A stretch of DNA of 64,000 nt from G963665545 sp963665545 (GCA_963665545.2 CAXXKZ010000011.1:434001-498000); one strand, 5' to 3'; positions 25,813 through 35,433 are shown, counted from the first letter of the stretch. Notes: generated from the sequence alone by a model not told the origin. Numbers and translations: made by a program.

Positions 25813-26818
25813 TCGGGTCCGCTGACACTCGCGCCTTCAAAACTGGCCATATCCCGAAGCACTGAAGCAGCACTTTGCAGCAAAGGCCATGCAAGCAATG
25901 CCCCCGTGCCTTCGCCAAGGCGCAGGCGCAAATCCAACAGCGGCTCCACACCCAGAGCTTGCAGTAGGTGCAGATGTCCACTCTCGGCGGAAACATGCGC
26001 AAATATCATTTTTTCCTTCAGTGATGGGTCAAAGGCTATGGCCGCGGCCGCCGCCGCCGAAGCAATAAACCCATCCACGATGATGCAGGATTTTGTGGCT
26101 GCTGCGGCCAACATGACGCCGACCATCATGACTATTTCGAACCCACCATATTCTGCAAGTATCACCTCGACACTCAACTCGTCCGGTGTTCGCAGGGCAG
26201 CCTGTTGCAGAACGGTGAGTTTGTGTTGCAACGCTTGATCGTCCAGGCCAGTACCTCGACCTGTCAGGTCCTTCAACGGCAGACGCAACAACTTGTGTGT
26301 GATCAGGCTTGCAGATGAGGTGTTGCCAATGCCCATCTCTCCGAAACAAAGCGCATCGTATTCACCCTCGCCAAGATCGCGACCGCAGCGAAGCGCCCGA
26401 GCAAGCTGTTCTCCCAGCATCGCTGGTTCAGTCAGGAAATTCCTGGTCCCGGGCCCAATACTGCGCTGTATCAGGGAAGGGTGGTCAATCGCTTTGCCGC
26501 CAATACCGGCATCTACAACCCGAAAGTCGACACCCAGGGTATTGGCAAATACGTTTGCCGCCGCTCCACCGCCGAGGAAATTCAACACCATTTGCCGGGT
26601 CACTTCTTGCGGATATGCGGAGACGCCCGCCTGAGTGATGCCGTGATCTCCGGCGAACAGCGTTAACTGGCAACGGCTCATCGTCGGACTTAGTGATTGC
26701 TGGACCGTTCCGATCTGATAGGCTAGATCTTCTATTCTGCCCAAGAGCCCAAAGGCTTGGTCTTGTTATCGATTCTGGATTTCAGGACCGCATAAGAAAA
26801 TTTGGCGCCAGCCTTCAT
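25809..26818 (-). CDS. cobT: CobT phosphoribosyltransferase, reading frame interrupted near its start
   Basis: Most of the protein (from TTG 26744, LGRIEDLAYQIG) is an intact nicotinate-nucleotide:dimethylbenzimidazole phosphoribosyltransferase: FAGDHGITQAGVSAYPQEVT, FGEMGIGNTSSASL, VDGFIASAAAAAA and HVSAESGHLHLLQALG. It is about 30 residues short at the N-terminus. Those residues are present in another frame from ATG 26818 and include RIDNKTKPLGS, which should run straight into LGRIEDLA. A one- or two-base deletion near 26745-26750 (in GGGCTCTTGGG) therefore breaks the gene, unless it is a sequencing error or translation restarts at TTG. It supplies alpha-ribazole phosphate to CobS. Confidence 0.88.
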
Positions 26819-26938
26819 TGCGGATATCGCTGTGCTGGTAATGAGTCGCAGGACGGTGAAGCGCTATGCTACCAGCTTCTCCACGGTGGAGCAGGTGAAT
26901 TGAGGGGTGAATAAAAATCGCACGATTTCGAGGCAACT

Positions 26939-27475
26939 ATGCGGATAGAAGAAATGCCGGATGCGGGCTTTAGCACTCTGATTCTGGGAGGCGCTCGCTC
27001 CGGGAAGAGTCATCGCGCCCTGGTGCTCGCAGAAGATGCGTGTGCACAACGAACGTATATTGCCACCGCCCAGTCGCTTGATGATGAAATGGGAGACCGG
27101 ATTGCCCGACACCAGGCTGAGCGGGGCGATGACTGGCAAACGATTGAGGAACCCTTTGCGTTAAGTTCGATGATCAAACAAACATGTATGGAGGAACGTT
27201 CAGTGTTGGTCGACTGCCTGACTTTGTGGTTGTCCAACATCATGTTGGCTGATATGGATGTTGATGCGGAAGTTCAGCTACTGGCTGAAACCATACGCGG
27301 GGCCAACGCCCCCCTCATCCTGGTTTCCAATGAAGTGGGCATGGGCATTGTTCCTGCCTCATCCCTGGGACGTCGATTCAGAGACGAGCAGGGACGTTTG
27401 AATCAAATGATGGCAACCATTTGCACGCGCGTCGAGATGGTCACGGCAGGATTGGTGACGCGCCTCAAAGGTTGA
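26939..27475 (+). CDS. cobU: Adenosylcobinamide kinase / guanylyltransferase CobU
   Basis: A 178-residue protein with P-loop LILGGARSGKSHRALVLAE, the guanylylated-His region RIARHQAERGDDWQTIEEP (His in IARHQAER) and LVDCLTLWLSNIML, then LVSNEVGMGIVP. These are the bifunctional CobU/CobP landmarks. It phosphorylates adenosylcobinamide and then forms adenosylcobinamide-GDP, the other substrate of CobS. It is divergent from cobT with about 120 bases between starts; GAGG precedes the ATG by five bases. No second riboswitch was found in that gap. Confidence 0.95.
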   Translation: MRIEEMPDAGFSTLILGGARSGKSHRALVLAEDACAQRTYIATAQSLDDEMGDRIARHQAERGDDWQTIEEPFALSSMIKQTCMEERSVLVDCLTLWLSNIMLADMDVDAEVQLLAETIRGANAPLILVSNEVGMGIVPASSLGRRFRDEQGRLNQMMATICTRVEMVTAGLVTRLKG

Positions 27476-27585
27476 TTGGCATTTTTGTGTTAGGGAAACG
27501 TTGCTTTTATCGGCACGTCAAGCCAGCAGGATATCTCTGCTTGCGTTAGACTGCGCGTGGTCCATTTGGAAGAGAAAATTCAATC

Positions 27586-28632
27586 ATGTCGGTAGACGCC
27601 TCGTTTATGCCGTATCAGCACCTGCCCGAGGTCGTAGAGTGGAAAGCGCTGGTCTCCAGATTTCACAAGCCCAGTCGCTGGAGGGCCCACTGGCAGCTTG
27701 CCAATTCGGTCGGTTCCTACATCATGATCTGGTGTCTGATGTACTTCAGTTTGGGCGTCACATGGTGGCTGACCCTGCCATTGGCGGTGCTGGCGGGTGG
27801 CCTGCTGATCAGAATATTCATCATTTTTCATGATTGTGGCCATGGCTCCTTCTTCAAGTCGAAGCGGGCCAATAACGCTTGGGGCTTTGTTTGCGGTGTG
27901 CTGACATTCACACCTTACCACCGCTGGCGATGGGAGCATGCCCGCCATCATGCAAGCTCCGGCAACCTTGACCGCCGCGGCACCGGTGACGTTTGGACCA
28001 TGACCGTACAGGAATATCTCGATGCACCACGCTCCAAGCGTTTGGCTTACCGGGTGGTACGTCATCCGCTGGTACTCTTCATTATTGGGCCACTCTTTCT
28101 TATGTTGGTCCAGGAGCGTATACCGAGCCGGAGCGGCGACCGGCGGGAACAGAACTCGGTCTGGTGGACAAATCTCGGCTTTCTGGCCGTCGTCATTGGC
28201 CTGGCCTCTGTCTTCGGCATTGCCCAATATGTGCTTATCCATCTGATCATCCTCATGATCGCCGGCTCTGCCGGTATCTGGCTGTTTTATATACAGCACC
28301 AGTTTGAAGATGCTTATTGGGAGCACGGGGAGGACTGGGACTATACCGCAGCAGCGCTGCGAGGCAGTTCGTTTTACCGCTTACCCAAAGTGTTGCAGTG
28401 GTTCTCCGGCAACATCGGCTTTCATCACCTTCACCATCTCAGTTCGCGTATTCCCAATTATCATCTCGAGCGATGCCACCTCTCCAGCCCGATGTTTCGC
28501 GATGTGAAGGCAATCACCCTGCTCGCCAGCCTGAAATCATTGTCATTCCGGCTGTGGGATGAATCAGCGAAAAAGCTGGTGGGATTTCGCGATCTGCAAA
28601 CCAATCCAGATGGGCAGCCGCTGACGAAATAA
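27586..28632 (+). CDS. Membrane fatty acid desaturase
   Basis: A 348-residue integral membrane protein with three histidine boxes in the right order: HDCGHGS at about 82-88, HARHH at about 118-122 and HHLHH near 286-290. Paired membrane helices lie between and before them. These boxes bind the di-iron centre of acyl-lipid/acyl-CoA desaturases. It would introduce a cis double bond into membrane acyl chains to tune fluidity. It stands alone between cobU and a 3-hydroxyacyl-CoA dehydrogenase; regiospecificity cannot be read from sequence. Confidence 0.9.
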   Translation: MSVDASFMPYQHLPEVVEWKALVSRFHKPSRWRAHWQLANSVGSYIMIWCLMYFSLGVTWWLTLPLAVLAGGLLIRIFIIFHDCGHGSFFKSKRANNAWGFVCGVLTFTPYHRWRWEHARHHASSGNLDRRGTGDVWTMTVQEYLDAPRSKRLAYRVVRHPLVLFIIGPLFLMLVQERIPSRSGDRREQNSVWWTNLGFLAVVIGLASVFGIAQYVLIHLIILMIAGSAGIWLFYIQHQFEDAYWEHGEDWDYTAAALRGSSFYRLPKVLQWFSGNIGFHHLHHLSSRIPNYHLERCHLSSPMFRDVKAITLLASLKSLSFRLWDESAKKLVGFRDLQTNPDGQPLTK

Positions 28633-28744
28633 AGCGCTGCCAACAGGCCCATCCACGAGTGAATTGAAAATCCCCGTCCCCTAGAGGTTTCTGATGCCCT
28701 TATAAGCTTAGGTGCGGCAATCCTGCGCAACCGGGGAATATGAC

Positions 28745-29701
28745 ATGAAACTGGAAGCCATCAACACCATCGCTGTCATTGGCGCTGGCCAGATAGGCCA
28801 GGCTGCCGCAGTCGAGTTTGCACTGGGTGACTACGAGGTCCGCCTGCATTCAAGATCCAGTGAGAGTTTGGCCCGAGGATTGCTGGGGATTCGCGGCATA
28901 CTGGAAAAGATGATGGGACTCCGCATCGTGACCGCTGACCAGGCACACCAGGCGGAAACCCGGATCAAAACCGATGGCAACTTGAGAAACACCGTCAAAA
29001 ACGCTCAAGTCGTCTTTGAGGCGGTATATGAAGATCTGGAGCTCAAACAGCACATTTTTCGTGAGCTGGACCGCCACTGCCAAAACGATGCAGTGATGGT
29101 CAGCGGTACCTCGACCCTGAGCCTTTCCGCAATCGCCTCGGCCACAACATCTCCCGAACGCGTGGTGCTGGCCAATGCCTCAAACCCACCCTACCTTGTG
29201 CCGCTGGTAGAGATTCTGCGAAATACCGAAACATCGGACGAAACGGTAAATACGCTCTGCGCGCTACTGAGAAAAATCGGCAAAAAGCCAGTAGTGATCC
29301 AGAAAGAAGTACCCGGTTTCGTTGCCAACCGCTTGCAGGTTGCATTGCTTAGAGAGGCGCTCCACCTGATCGAGGAGGGCATCGTTACCGCTCACGACAT
29401 TGACCTGATTTTGCGCTCGAGCATTGGCCGGCGGTGGGCAGTGGCCGGAATATTCGAGGTGTTCGACATCTCGGGTCAGGACCTGACCCTGGCGGCATCA
29501 TCCTATCTGATGCCCTACCTGAGTAATGCCACCGAGCCGTCCCGCGTGCTCGGCGATAAAGTTGCCGAGGGCAAATTGGGCGTCAAGTCTGGAGAAGGGT
29601 TTTACCCCTGGACGCCAACCACCGCAGATGCGCTGCAACAACGGATCGCGCACGCCCTGGTTGAGATAGAAAAATGGTCACAGGAAACGAAACAGCGGTA
29701 G
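28745..29701 (+). CDS. 3-hydroxyacyl-CoA dehydrogenase-family protein
   Basis: About 318 residues from ATG 28745 (MKLEAINTIAVIGAGQIGQA). The N-terminal Rossmann domain has GAGQIG for NAD; VFEAVYEDLELKQHIFRELD and SGTSTLSLSAIA follow the family pattern. The catalytic His-Glu pair region reads NASNPPYLVPLVEIL, so the usual His of this block (GxHFFNPP) is replaced by Ala-Ser. That suggests a divergent substrate or altered catalysis. The C-terminal domain has VANRLQVALLREALHLIEEG and GEGFYPW. It may act on a beta-hydroxy acid; the substrate is unknown. Confidence 0.8.
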   Translation: MKLEAINTIAVIGAGQIGQAAAVEFALGDYEVRLHSRSSESLARGLLGIRGILEKMMGLRIVTADQAHQAETRIKTDGNLRNTVKNAQVVFEAVYEDLELKQHIFRELDRHCQNDAVMVSGTSTLSLSAIASATTSPERVVLANASNPPYLVPLVEILRNTETSDETVNTLCALLRKIGKKPVVIQKEVPGFVANRLQVALLREALHLIEEGIVTAHDIDLILRSSIGRRWAVAGIFEVFDISGQDLTLAASSYLMPYLSNATEPSRVLGDKVAEGKLGVKSGEGFYPWTPTTADALQQRIAHALVEIEKWSQETKQR

Positions 29702-29729
29702 CCGAGAACTTCGCGTAGTATTCGAAATC

Positions 29730-30650
29730 ATGGAGCCGATATTAAAAATAAAGGGTCTGTCAAAGACCTATGCCGGAGGGCTTGAAGCACTGAGAAATGT
29801 TGATCTAGAGATCAATCGCGGTGAAATCTTCGCTTTGCTGGGACCCAATGGCGCCGGCAAGACAACGCTCATAAATATAGTAACGGGCATCGTCAGACTG
29901 CCGGCCGGGACGGTGAGCGTAGACGACCACGACATCGTGCGGGATTTTCGCGCAACGCGCTCGTGCATCGGATACGTGCCCCAGGAGCTACCCATCGAAA
30001 CTTTTGAATCCGTGTGGGATACCTGCAACTTCAGTCGCGGTTTGTTCGGCAAGAAACCCAATGCCCGGCACGTGGAAAACGTGCTTCGCGATTTGTCGCT
30101 GTGGGACAAGAAAGACGAGCGCATCATGACGCTGTCGGGCGGGATGAAGCGGCGCGTTCTCATCGCCAAGGCTCTGGCGCATGAACCCACCATTTTGTTT
30201 CTCGATGAACCCACCGCCGGCGTCGATGTTGAGCTGCGCCAGGACATGTGGAAGGTGGTATCTGATTTGAGCCAGGATGGGGTAACCGTCGTGTTCACAA
30301 CCCAATACATCGAAGAGGCGGAACGTCTTGCCGACAGGGTGGGTGTGATCAATCATGGCGAAATCATCCTGGTCCAGGAAAAGCACCGCCTGATGAGTGA
30401 AATGGGCAGGAAGCAACTCACGCTGCATTTGCAGTCGTCACTTGCTGAGGTCCCGCCGCAGCTCGCGCAGTTCGGACTCGAATTGGCCAATGAGGGTCAC
30501 GATCTCGTCTACACCTACGACACCAAAGGAGATCACACCGGCATCACCTCACTGCTTGCTCACCTGCACGAAACCGGGATCCGGTTCAATGATCTGGAAA
30601 CGACTCAAAGCTCACTGGAGGAGATCTTTGTGGGGCTGGTACATCAATGA
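29730..30650 (+). CDS. ABC transporter ATP-binding protein (YadG-like)
   Basis: A 306-residue ABC ATPase: Walker A GPNGAGKTT, signature LSGGMKRR, Walker B TILFLDEPTAGVD, and the H-loop replaced by VVFTTQYIEEAERLAD, where the usual His is Gln, as is common in the CcmA/NodI/YadG exporter group. Length and partner match the E. coli YadG/YadH pair. The stop overlaps the permease ATG (ATGA). Substrate of this exporter class is not settled. Confidence 0.88.
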   Translation: MEPILKIKGLSKTYAGGLEALRNVDLEINRGEIFALLGPNGAGKTTLINIVTGIVRLPAGTVSVDDHDIVRDFRATRSCIGYVPQELPIETFESVWDTCNFSRGLFGKKPNARHVENVLRDLSLWDKKDERIMTLSGGMKRRVLIAKALAHEPTILFLDEPTAGVDVELRQDMWKVVSDLSQDGVTVVFTTQYIEEAERLADRVGVINHGEIILVQEKHRLMSEMGRKQLTLHLQSSLAEVPPQLAQFGLELANEGHDLVYTYDTKGDHTGITSLLAHLHETGIRFNDLETTQSSLEEIFVGLVHQ

Positions 30651-31414
30651 GCGTCAATATTCAGGCCGTCAAGGCCATTTACCGTTTCGAGATGGCGCGC
30701 ATGTTCCGCACGGTGGTCCAAAGCATTGTTGCACCGGTCCTGTCGACGTCGCTGTACTTCGTCATTTTCGGAGCAGCAATTGGTTCGCGGATAACCGAAA
30801 TTGACGGGGTCAGTTACGGCGCATTCATCGTGCCGGGGTTGATCATGCTGTCAATCATGACCGAGAGTATTTCCAATTCATCTTTCGCCATTTACTTTCC
30901 GAAGTTTACCGGCACCATATTCGAGGTTCTGTCGGCACCGATTTCCTACTTCGAGGTGATGTTGGGCTATGTTGGGGCGGCCGCAAGCAAGTCAGTTATT
31001 ATTGGGTCGATCATATTTGTGACTGCAAATTTCTTTGTCACCATTGATGTCCTGCACCCCTTTGTGATGGTGCTCTTTCTGGTTTTGACGTCAATCTCAT
31101 TCTGTCTCTTCGGGTTTATTCTGGGGATCTGGGCAGATGGCTGGGAGAAGCTGACAATCGTTCCGGTATTGGTCATCATGCCGCTGACCTTTTTGGGCGG
31201 CACTTTCTATTCGATCAGCATGCTGCCGGAAACCTGGCAGAAGATCAGTTTGCTGAATCCGGTGGTCTACCTGATCAGCGGGTTTCGCTGGAGCTTTTAC
31301 GAAAATGCCGATGTCAGCGTGTGGTTGAGCATTGGAATGACCTTGGCTTTTCTGATTGTCTGCCTGCTCACCGTGCGTTGGATATTCGTGTCCGGCTATC
31401 GCCTGCGAAATTAA
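30647..31414 (+). CDS. ABC-2 type permease (YadH-like)
   Basis: A 255-residue membrane protein with six hydrophobic segments and the ABC-2 landmarks: VPGLIMLSIMTESISNSSFA, GTIFEVLSAPISYFEVMLGY, and FLGGTFYSISMLPETWQKIS with LNPVVYLISGFRWS near the end. It forms the membrane half of the exporter with the upstream ATPase, to which it is coupled by a four-base overlap. A copy of the second repeat family starts 35 bases after its stop. Confidence 0.88.
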   Translation: MSVNIQAVKAIYRFEMARMFRTVVQSIVAPVLSTSLYFVIFGAAIGSRITEIDGVSYGAFIVPGLIMLSIMTESISNSSFAIYFPKFTGTIFEVLSAPISYFEVMLGYVGAAASKSVIIGSIIFVTANFFVTIDVLHPFVMVLFLVLTSISFCLFGFILGIWADGWEKLTIVPVLVIMPLTFLGGTFYSISMLPETWQKISLLNPVVYLISGFRWSFYENADVSVWLSIGMTLAFLIVCLLTVRWIFVSGYRLRN

Positions 31415-31449
31415 GCCCAGGTATCTGAGGAGAATAATTCCGGCATGAA

Positions 31450-31771
31450 AAGGAGTCTCGCTTCCCTCGGCAACTGCTCCCTGCGTTGCTCTACCTCCTG
31501 CATCCCTGCAGTCGTGCTCCCGCCTTCGGCGGAAGGCGGCTGCACGCGCAACGGCTTCGGAGCCGTACTCTTTGCCCTGCGGGCAAACCGTGTGGCTCCT
31601 CGGGCCTGCGCTCGACGGCATGCAATAGGCGCTTGGCCCCTCTGGTACCGCTCACGCGCTACGGCACTCAGCGGGCACTTCTTCGCCTGCGGCGAAACCG
31701 TACCCACTTCGTTGCCTGCGCTTTGCTCGACTTACCCAACCGGAGCCGGCGGGTCGCCTGCGGCTCCTACG
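31450..31771. repeat. GC-rich repeat family 2, copy 1
   Basis: This starts with AAGGAGTCT at 31450-31458, then CGCTTCCCTCGGCAACTGCT and a run of short palindromic blocks (for example CCTTCGGCGGAAGG and CTGCGGGCAAACCG). Close copies lie at 55604-55807 (inverted) and 59832-60009. It fills the gap between the ABC permease and gamma-glutamyltransferase and shows no believable gene. Reading frames run through it without stops, which falsely extends the downstream gene leftwards. Confidence 0.75.
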
Positions 31772-31801
31772 AACTGGAAGCCACCAGCGTATGCACCAGG
31801 A

Positions 31802-33508
31802 ATGACCCGCCATAGGTCAATGCAACCCGTCCTGCTGGCTGCCTTGGTGCTGCTTGCCACCGCCTTTGCGCCAGACAACACCCATGCTGCCAACCTGCCA
31901 CAGCGGGCCACCAACGGCATGGTGGTTTCCGCCAATGAGCTTGCTTCAGAGATCGGCGCCAGCATTCTGAAACAGGGTGGCAACGCTCTCGACGCGGCCA
32001 TTGGAACGGCTTTTGCATTGGCAGTCACCCATCCCTCGGCAGGCAATGTTGGCGGCGGCGGATTCCTGATCTATCAGCCCTCAGGTGGTACCGCGATTGC
32101 CTACGATTTTCGCGAAGTGGCGCCGACCGGATCTCACCCCCGAATGTGGCTTGAGGAGGGAGAATACAATTTTGAACGCCACCATATGAGCCATCTGGCC
32201 GTGGGTGTACCGGGGACGGTCGCTGGCCTGCACATGGCCTGGAAGGATAACGGCTCGCTGCCGTGGCAACGCTTGATAGCACCGGCCATCGAGCTTGCCC
32301 GCGATGGTATAACCGTGACTCATGGGCTGGCGCGCTCATTAAAGCGCGCGCACAGGCGGATGGCTCGGTACCCAGCCTCGATGGCGCAGTTCTCCAACCG
32401 TGGCGTGGCCTTTGAAGCAGGGGACCGTCTGGTGCAGGCTGACCTGGCCGCTACCCTGACACGCATTGCAGACTTTGGTGCTGATGGCTTTTACAAGGGC
32501 GAGACCGCTGCACTGATCGTCGCGGAGATGCAGCGAGGTGGCGGTTTGATCTCACTGGAAGACCTGGCCAATTACCGGGCGAAAAAGCGCCAGCCCGTTA
32601 TAGGCAACTACCGCGGATATGAAGTGATCTCCATGCCGCCACCAAGCTCAGGTGGCATTGCGCTGATAGAAATGCTGAATCTCCTGGAAGGATTCGATGT
32701 CAAGGCCCATGGCTTTGGCGCCGCCTCAACACTCCACCTGATGACCGAATCCATGCGCCGCGCCTATGCCGACAGAGCACGCTTCCTGGGCGATCCAGAC
32801 TTCAACTCATTGCCATTTGATCGCCTGACAAGCAAGGAATACGCCGACGGGCTGCGCCGGTCTATTGACCCTGAGCGGGCATCGGTGTCTTCGCCGGATA
32901 CATTTGAATGGCCACTTGAGAGTGAAGAAACAACCCATTTCTCGATCGTCGACCAACAACGTAACGCAGTTGCACTGACCTATACCCTGGAATGGGGCTA
33001 CGGCTCCGCAATTGTTGTCCCTGGCGGCGGCTTTCTGCTTAACAATGAGATGGGTGATTTCAACGCAGGGCCAGGATTGACCAATGCAGAAGGACTGATA
33101 GGCACGGGCGCAAACCTGGCTGAGCCTGCAAAACGAATGCTGTCGAGCATGACGCCGACCATCGTCAACAAGGGCAGCGAGGTCTTCATGGTCACCGGCA
33201 GCCCGGGCGGGCGCACCATTATCAATACTGTTTTGCAGACAATCCTGAATGTGATTGACCATGGAATGAACGCCCAGGCCGCCGTGGATGCCGGCAGAAT
33301 TCACCATCAGTGGCTGCCGGACACCGTGTTCTATGAATCGCAGATGTTTTCACCCGATACCTTGAAAGCCTTACAACGGCGCGGGCATGTACTGGAAGGG
33401 CGTGCAACTCAGGGCGTGGCCGAGGTGATTGTGGTCAATCTCCAAGACGGTGTACTTGAGGGCGGTGTTGATGGCCGTCAGGCAGACGGGGACGTAGCCG
33501 GTCACTGA
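31802..33508 (+). CDS. ggt: Gamma-glutamyltransferase
   Basis: About 568 residues from ATG 31802; a second ATG at 31820 starts directly at the signal peptide (MQPVLLAALVLLATAFAPDN) and is equally possible. Codons before 31802 lie in a repeat and are rejected. The landmarks are NVGGGGFLIYQ, YDFREVAP, the autoprocessing and catalytic Thr in ETTHFSIVDQQRNAVALTYT (with the new N-terminal Thr in TTHFS), and MTPTIVNKGSEVFMVTGSPGG. It is a periplasmic Ntn-hydrolase that cleaves gamma-glutamyl bonds such as those of glutathione. It is intact and of normal length. Confidence 0.93.
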   Translation: MTRHRSMQPVLLAALVLLATAFAPDNTHAANLPQRATNGMVVSANELASEIGASILKQGGNALDAAIGTAFALAVTHPSAGNVGGGGFLIYQPSGGTAIAYDFREVAPTGSHPRMWLEEGEYNFERHHMSHLAVGVPGTVAGLHMAWKDNGSLPWQRLIAPAIELARDGITVTHGLARSLKRAHRRMARYPASMAQFSNRGVAFEAGDRLVQADLAATLTRIADFGADGFYKGETAALIVAEMQRGGGLISLEDLANYRAKKRQPVIGNYRGYEVISMPPPSSGGIALIEMLNLLEGFDVKAHGFGAASTLHLMTESMRRAYADRARFLGDPDFNSLPFDRLTSKEYADGLRRSIDPERASVSSPDTFEWPLESEETTHFSIVDQQRNAVALTYTLEWGYGSAIVVPGGGFLLNNEMGDFNAGPGLTNAEGLIGTGANLAEPAKRMLSSMTPTIVNKGSEVFMVTGSPGGRTIINTVLQTILNVIDHGMNAQAAVDAGRIHHQWLPDTVFYESQMFSPDTLKALQRRGHVLEGRATQGVAEVIVVNLQDGVLEGGVDGRQADGDVAGH

Positions 33509-33571
33509 CTGGCCTGAGCGGCACCCATAATAAAATTAATCTCGTAGTTCGGCCTGTTTAGTATCTGGGTC

Positions 33572-34472
33572 CTAGTCGTGCGTACCTGTTAGCGCCATCA
33601 GCTTGGCCTCATACAATGATCTGGTGCTTTGCACGTAAGTATGTTTGAGGGCCTCGCGAAATTGCCATTTAGCAGAGCTCAACTTGCCTAATTGATAGTA
33701 GGTCTTTGCCAGGCCAACATGCGCTTCGTGGAGATAGGGTGCAATGGTGATGGCTTTCTTGTACAAAGACTCTGCCTCGAGAAAATCGCCCGCTCGATAC
33801 GAGTCTCTGGCTGCGTGATACCACTCGAAGGGCTTCAGATATCCGGGTCATAAAGCGATCTGAGTTGCTGGGAAAATAGTCTATCGTCAGGCGGGGCCGA
33901 AAAAGCCAGATCTTGTTACTTTCAGTATCTCGCTGGAGACCATACACCAGTGTGCGGACATGCACACCCTTTAAAACGATGCTCTCATTGTGTTCAAACA
34001 CCGGCTGTGCATCCGCCAATTGATAGCCAATATCCACATTTGCGAGCCGGGCAAGTGCGGTGGTCAATATGGCCAGAGAAAGACAATTTCCTTGCGACAA
34101 TTCCAGAGTTTGTGCCGCAGTGTAAGTTTTATTGTGGTACGAAAACTCGGCGGTGATTTCTTCCAGGTACGCATACACGCGTTTATGAGGGGGTATGGGC
34201 TGATGCTCTATGTCATTAAAATAGTCGAAGAAATTAGTGACTTGCGCAGGCGTGAGCCGATGAATATCCTGGTCGCTCGGCAAGCCAGGCCTGGGGTCGA
34301 AAAGGGCATCATTTCGAAAAGAAAAATCCGGCTGCTCCACGACGACGGGTGCGACCACAAGGTCCAGCGACGTGCAGGCGAACAAATAGAGCGTGCAGGG
34401 CACAATAGTCAGCCACAGGAACAGAGTCTTGCCTACATCTTTCGGCCTGGCGTCTTCCCGGAATCCTGCCAC
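33572..34472 (-). pseudogene. Lipoprotein with transglutaminase-like and TPR regions, frameshifted
   Basis: The N-terminus has a lipobox (LTIVPCTLYLFACTS). A papain/transglutaminase-like domain follows, with a probable catalytic Cys in ELSQGNCLSLAILTTALA. Near 33840-33850 (in ATGACCCGGATATC) the frame changes; the following sequence continues as GYLKPFEWYHAARDSYRAGD and a TPR-like repeat, SLYKKAITIAPYLHEAHVGL and ITYYQLG-type residues, ending at 33572. The domain order resembles bacterial transglutaminase-like/TPR lipoproteins of unknown function. The intact stretches on both sides suggest a recent lesion or a base error. It lies four bases after the next upstream gene in the same direction. 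Confidence 0.6.
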
Positions 34473-34475
34473 GAT

Positions 34476-35243
34476 TCAATCGGCCCTCACAGCATTGGCC
34501 AGGGTGTCGTGGTGTTCCAGCAACAGGGTTCTCAAATAGCTGCCAATGGTGTTCGCACCTTCAAATCCTGCCTTTTTCGCTGCTTCGTTTTCAGCTTCCG
34601 CGGAAACGCCTGACCCTTCGGCATAGTGTTTGATGTCCCTGTAAAAGCCAATTGTAAAGCAGTCGGCTTCACCGCCCAGCACCTTGGTGAAAATCAAATT
34701 GTCCTGCCTGCCGATTTCTTCGAGGAAAACATTCTCCATTTTTCTCTGCTGGTAAAGCGCCTGCCTTTTGCCGGCCAGGGCCTGAAATATCTCGACGTGG
34801 TAATAGCTGAACGTCTTGAATCTGTTGTTGAGCAATTCTACAGGCGGGCCTGTGACAATCTGCTCTTCTTGAAATGAAATAAAATCAAAATAGCCACTGT
34901 CGTATTTCTGGTCCTGTGTCCTGGACGCCCGCCTCCTCGCGATCTGCTGCTCAGACATATAATCACCCATATCATTTCCAAGCGGATAGATCAGCAGTAA
35001 ATCCCACTGGTCCCCTTAGGAGTGCCGCATCAGAAACGGTTGCTGAATACCATAATCCCGGTGATTTCTCATATCTTCCTTGAGCAATTCAATCAGCGCG
35101 AGCAGTTTGCCCGGCGCAGCTCTCATCGTCGTGACCTTGTAGTACTCCCCGTTCTGGATCTGATTCTCCGAGGCTTGAGAAGCCTGGGCCTCAAGCCCAA
35201 CGGCAAGAAGCAAAAATGTGCAGCAATAGATGAATTAGATCAT
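34476..35243 (-). pseudogene. Secreted protein of unknown family with two in-frame TAA codons
   Basis: One frame runs from ATG 35243 to the stop at 34476. It is interrupted by TAA at 35235-35237 (third codon) and TAA at 35016-35018. The first half has a signal-peptide-like stretch and NGEYYKVTTMRAAPGKLLAL; after the second TAA it resumes as GDQWDLLLIYPLG and runs to NAVRAD. RHS-stop-GDQWD would read naturally with Gln (CAA to TAA is one change). I do not recognise the family; the pattern weakly recalls dimeric alpha/beta-barrel (NIPSNAP/ABM-like) proteins. Both stops are ochre, so reassignment of TGA does not explain them. Confidence 0.55.
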
Positions 35244-35286
35244 TGTCTGACGAGACCTTGTCTGGTTCACTGTTGAATACCCCGAA

Positions 35287-35433
35287 TCAGTTTATGCCCA
35301 TGAACCAGTGCCCGAAGACGGCACCGGCGGATCTCTGGGTTGGAATGGTGTAGAGTGCCCAGATTTCGGCCAGGATCATGACAACCATGGTCAGGTTGGC
35401 GGCTACCTTATGCCTGGCGAATGCTTCGATCAA
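35287..35433 (-). pseudogene. N-terminal relic of an RND efflux transporter
   Basis: A 48-codon frame on the minus strand reads LIEAFARHKVAANLTMVVM and continues into a hydrophobic stretch ending near YTIPTQ. This is the characteristic N-terminus and first membrane helix of AcrB/CusA-type RND pumps (FAR.. VAANLLM .. IP). It then ends in a TGA with no continuation. No other part of such a gene was found nearby. The rest of the 369-base gap between 35244 and 35612 holds nothing else that I can support. Confidence 0.4.

Noticed and set aside
31445..31801. A leftward-extended N-terminus (about 119 codons) for gamma-glutamyltransferase
   Set aside because: The codons fall in repeat family 2, which is open in several frames, and the signal peptide starts only at 31802-31820.
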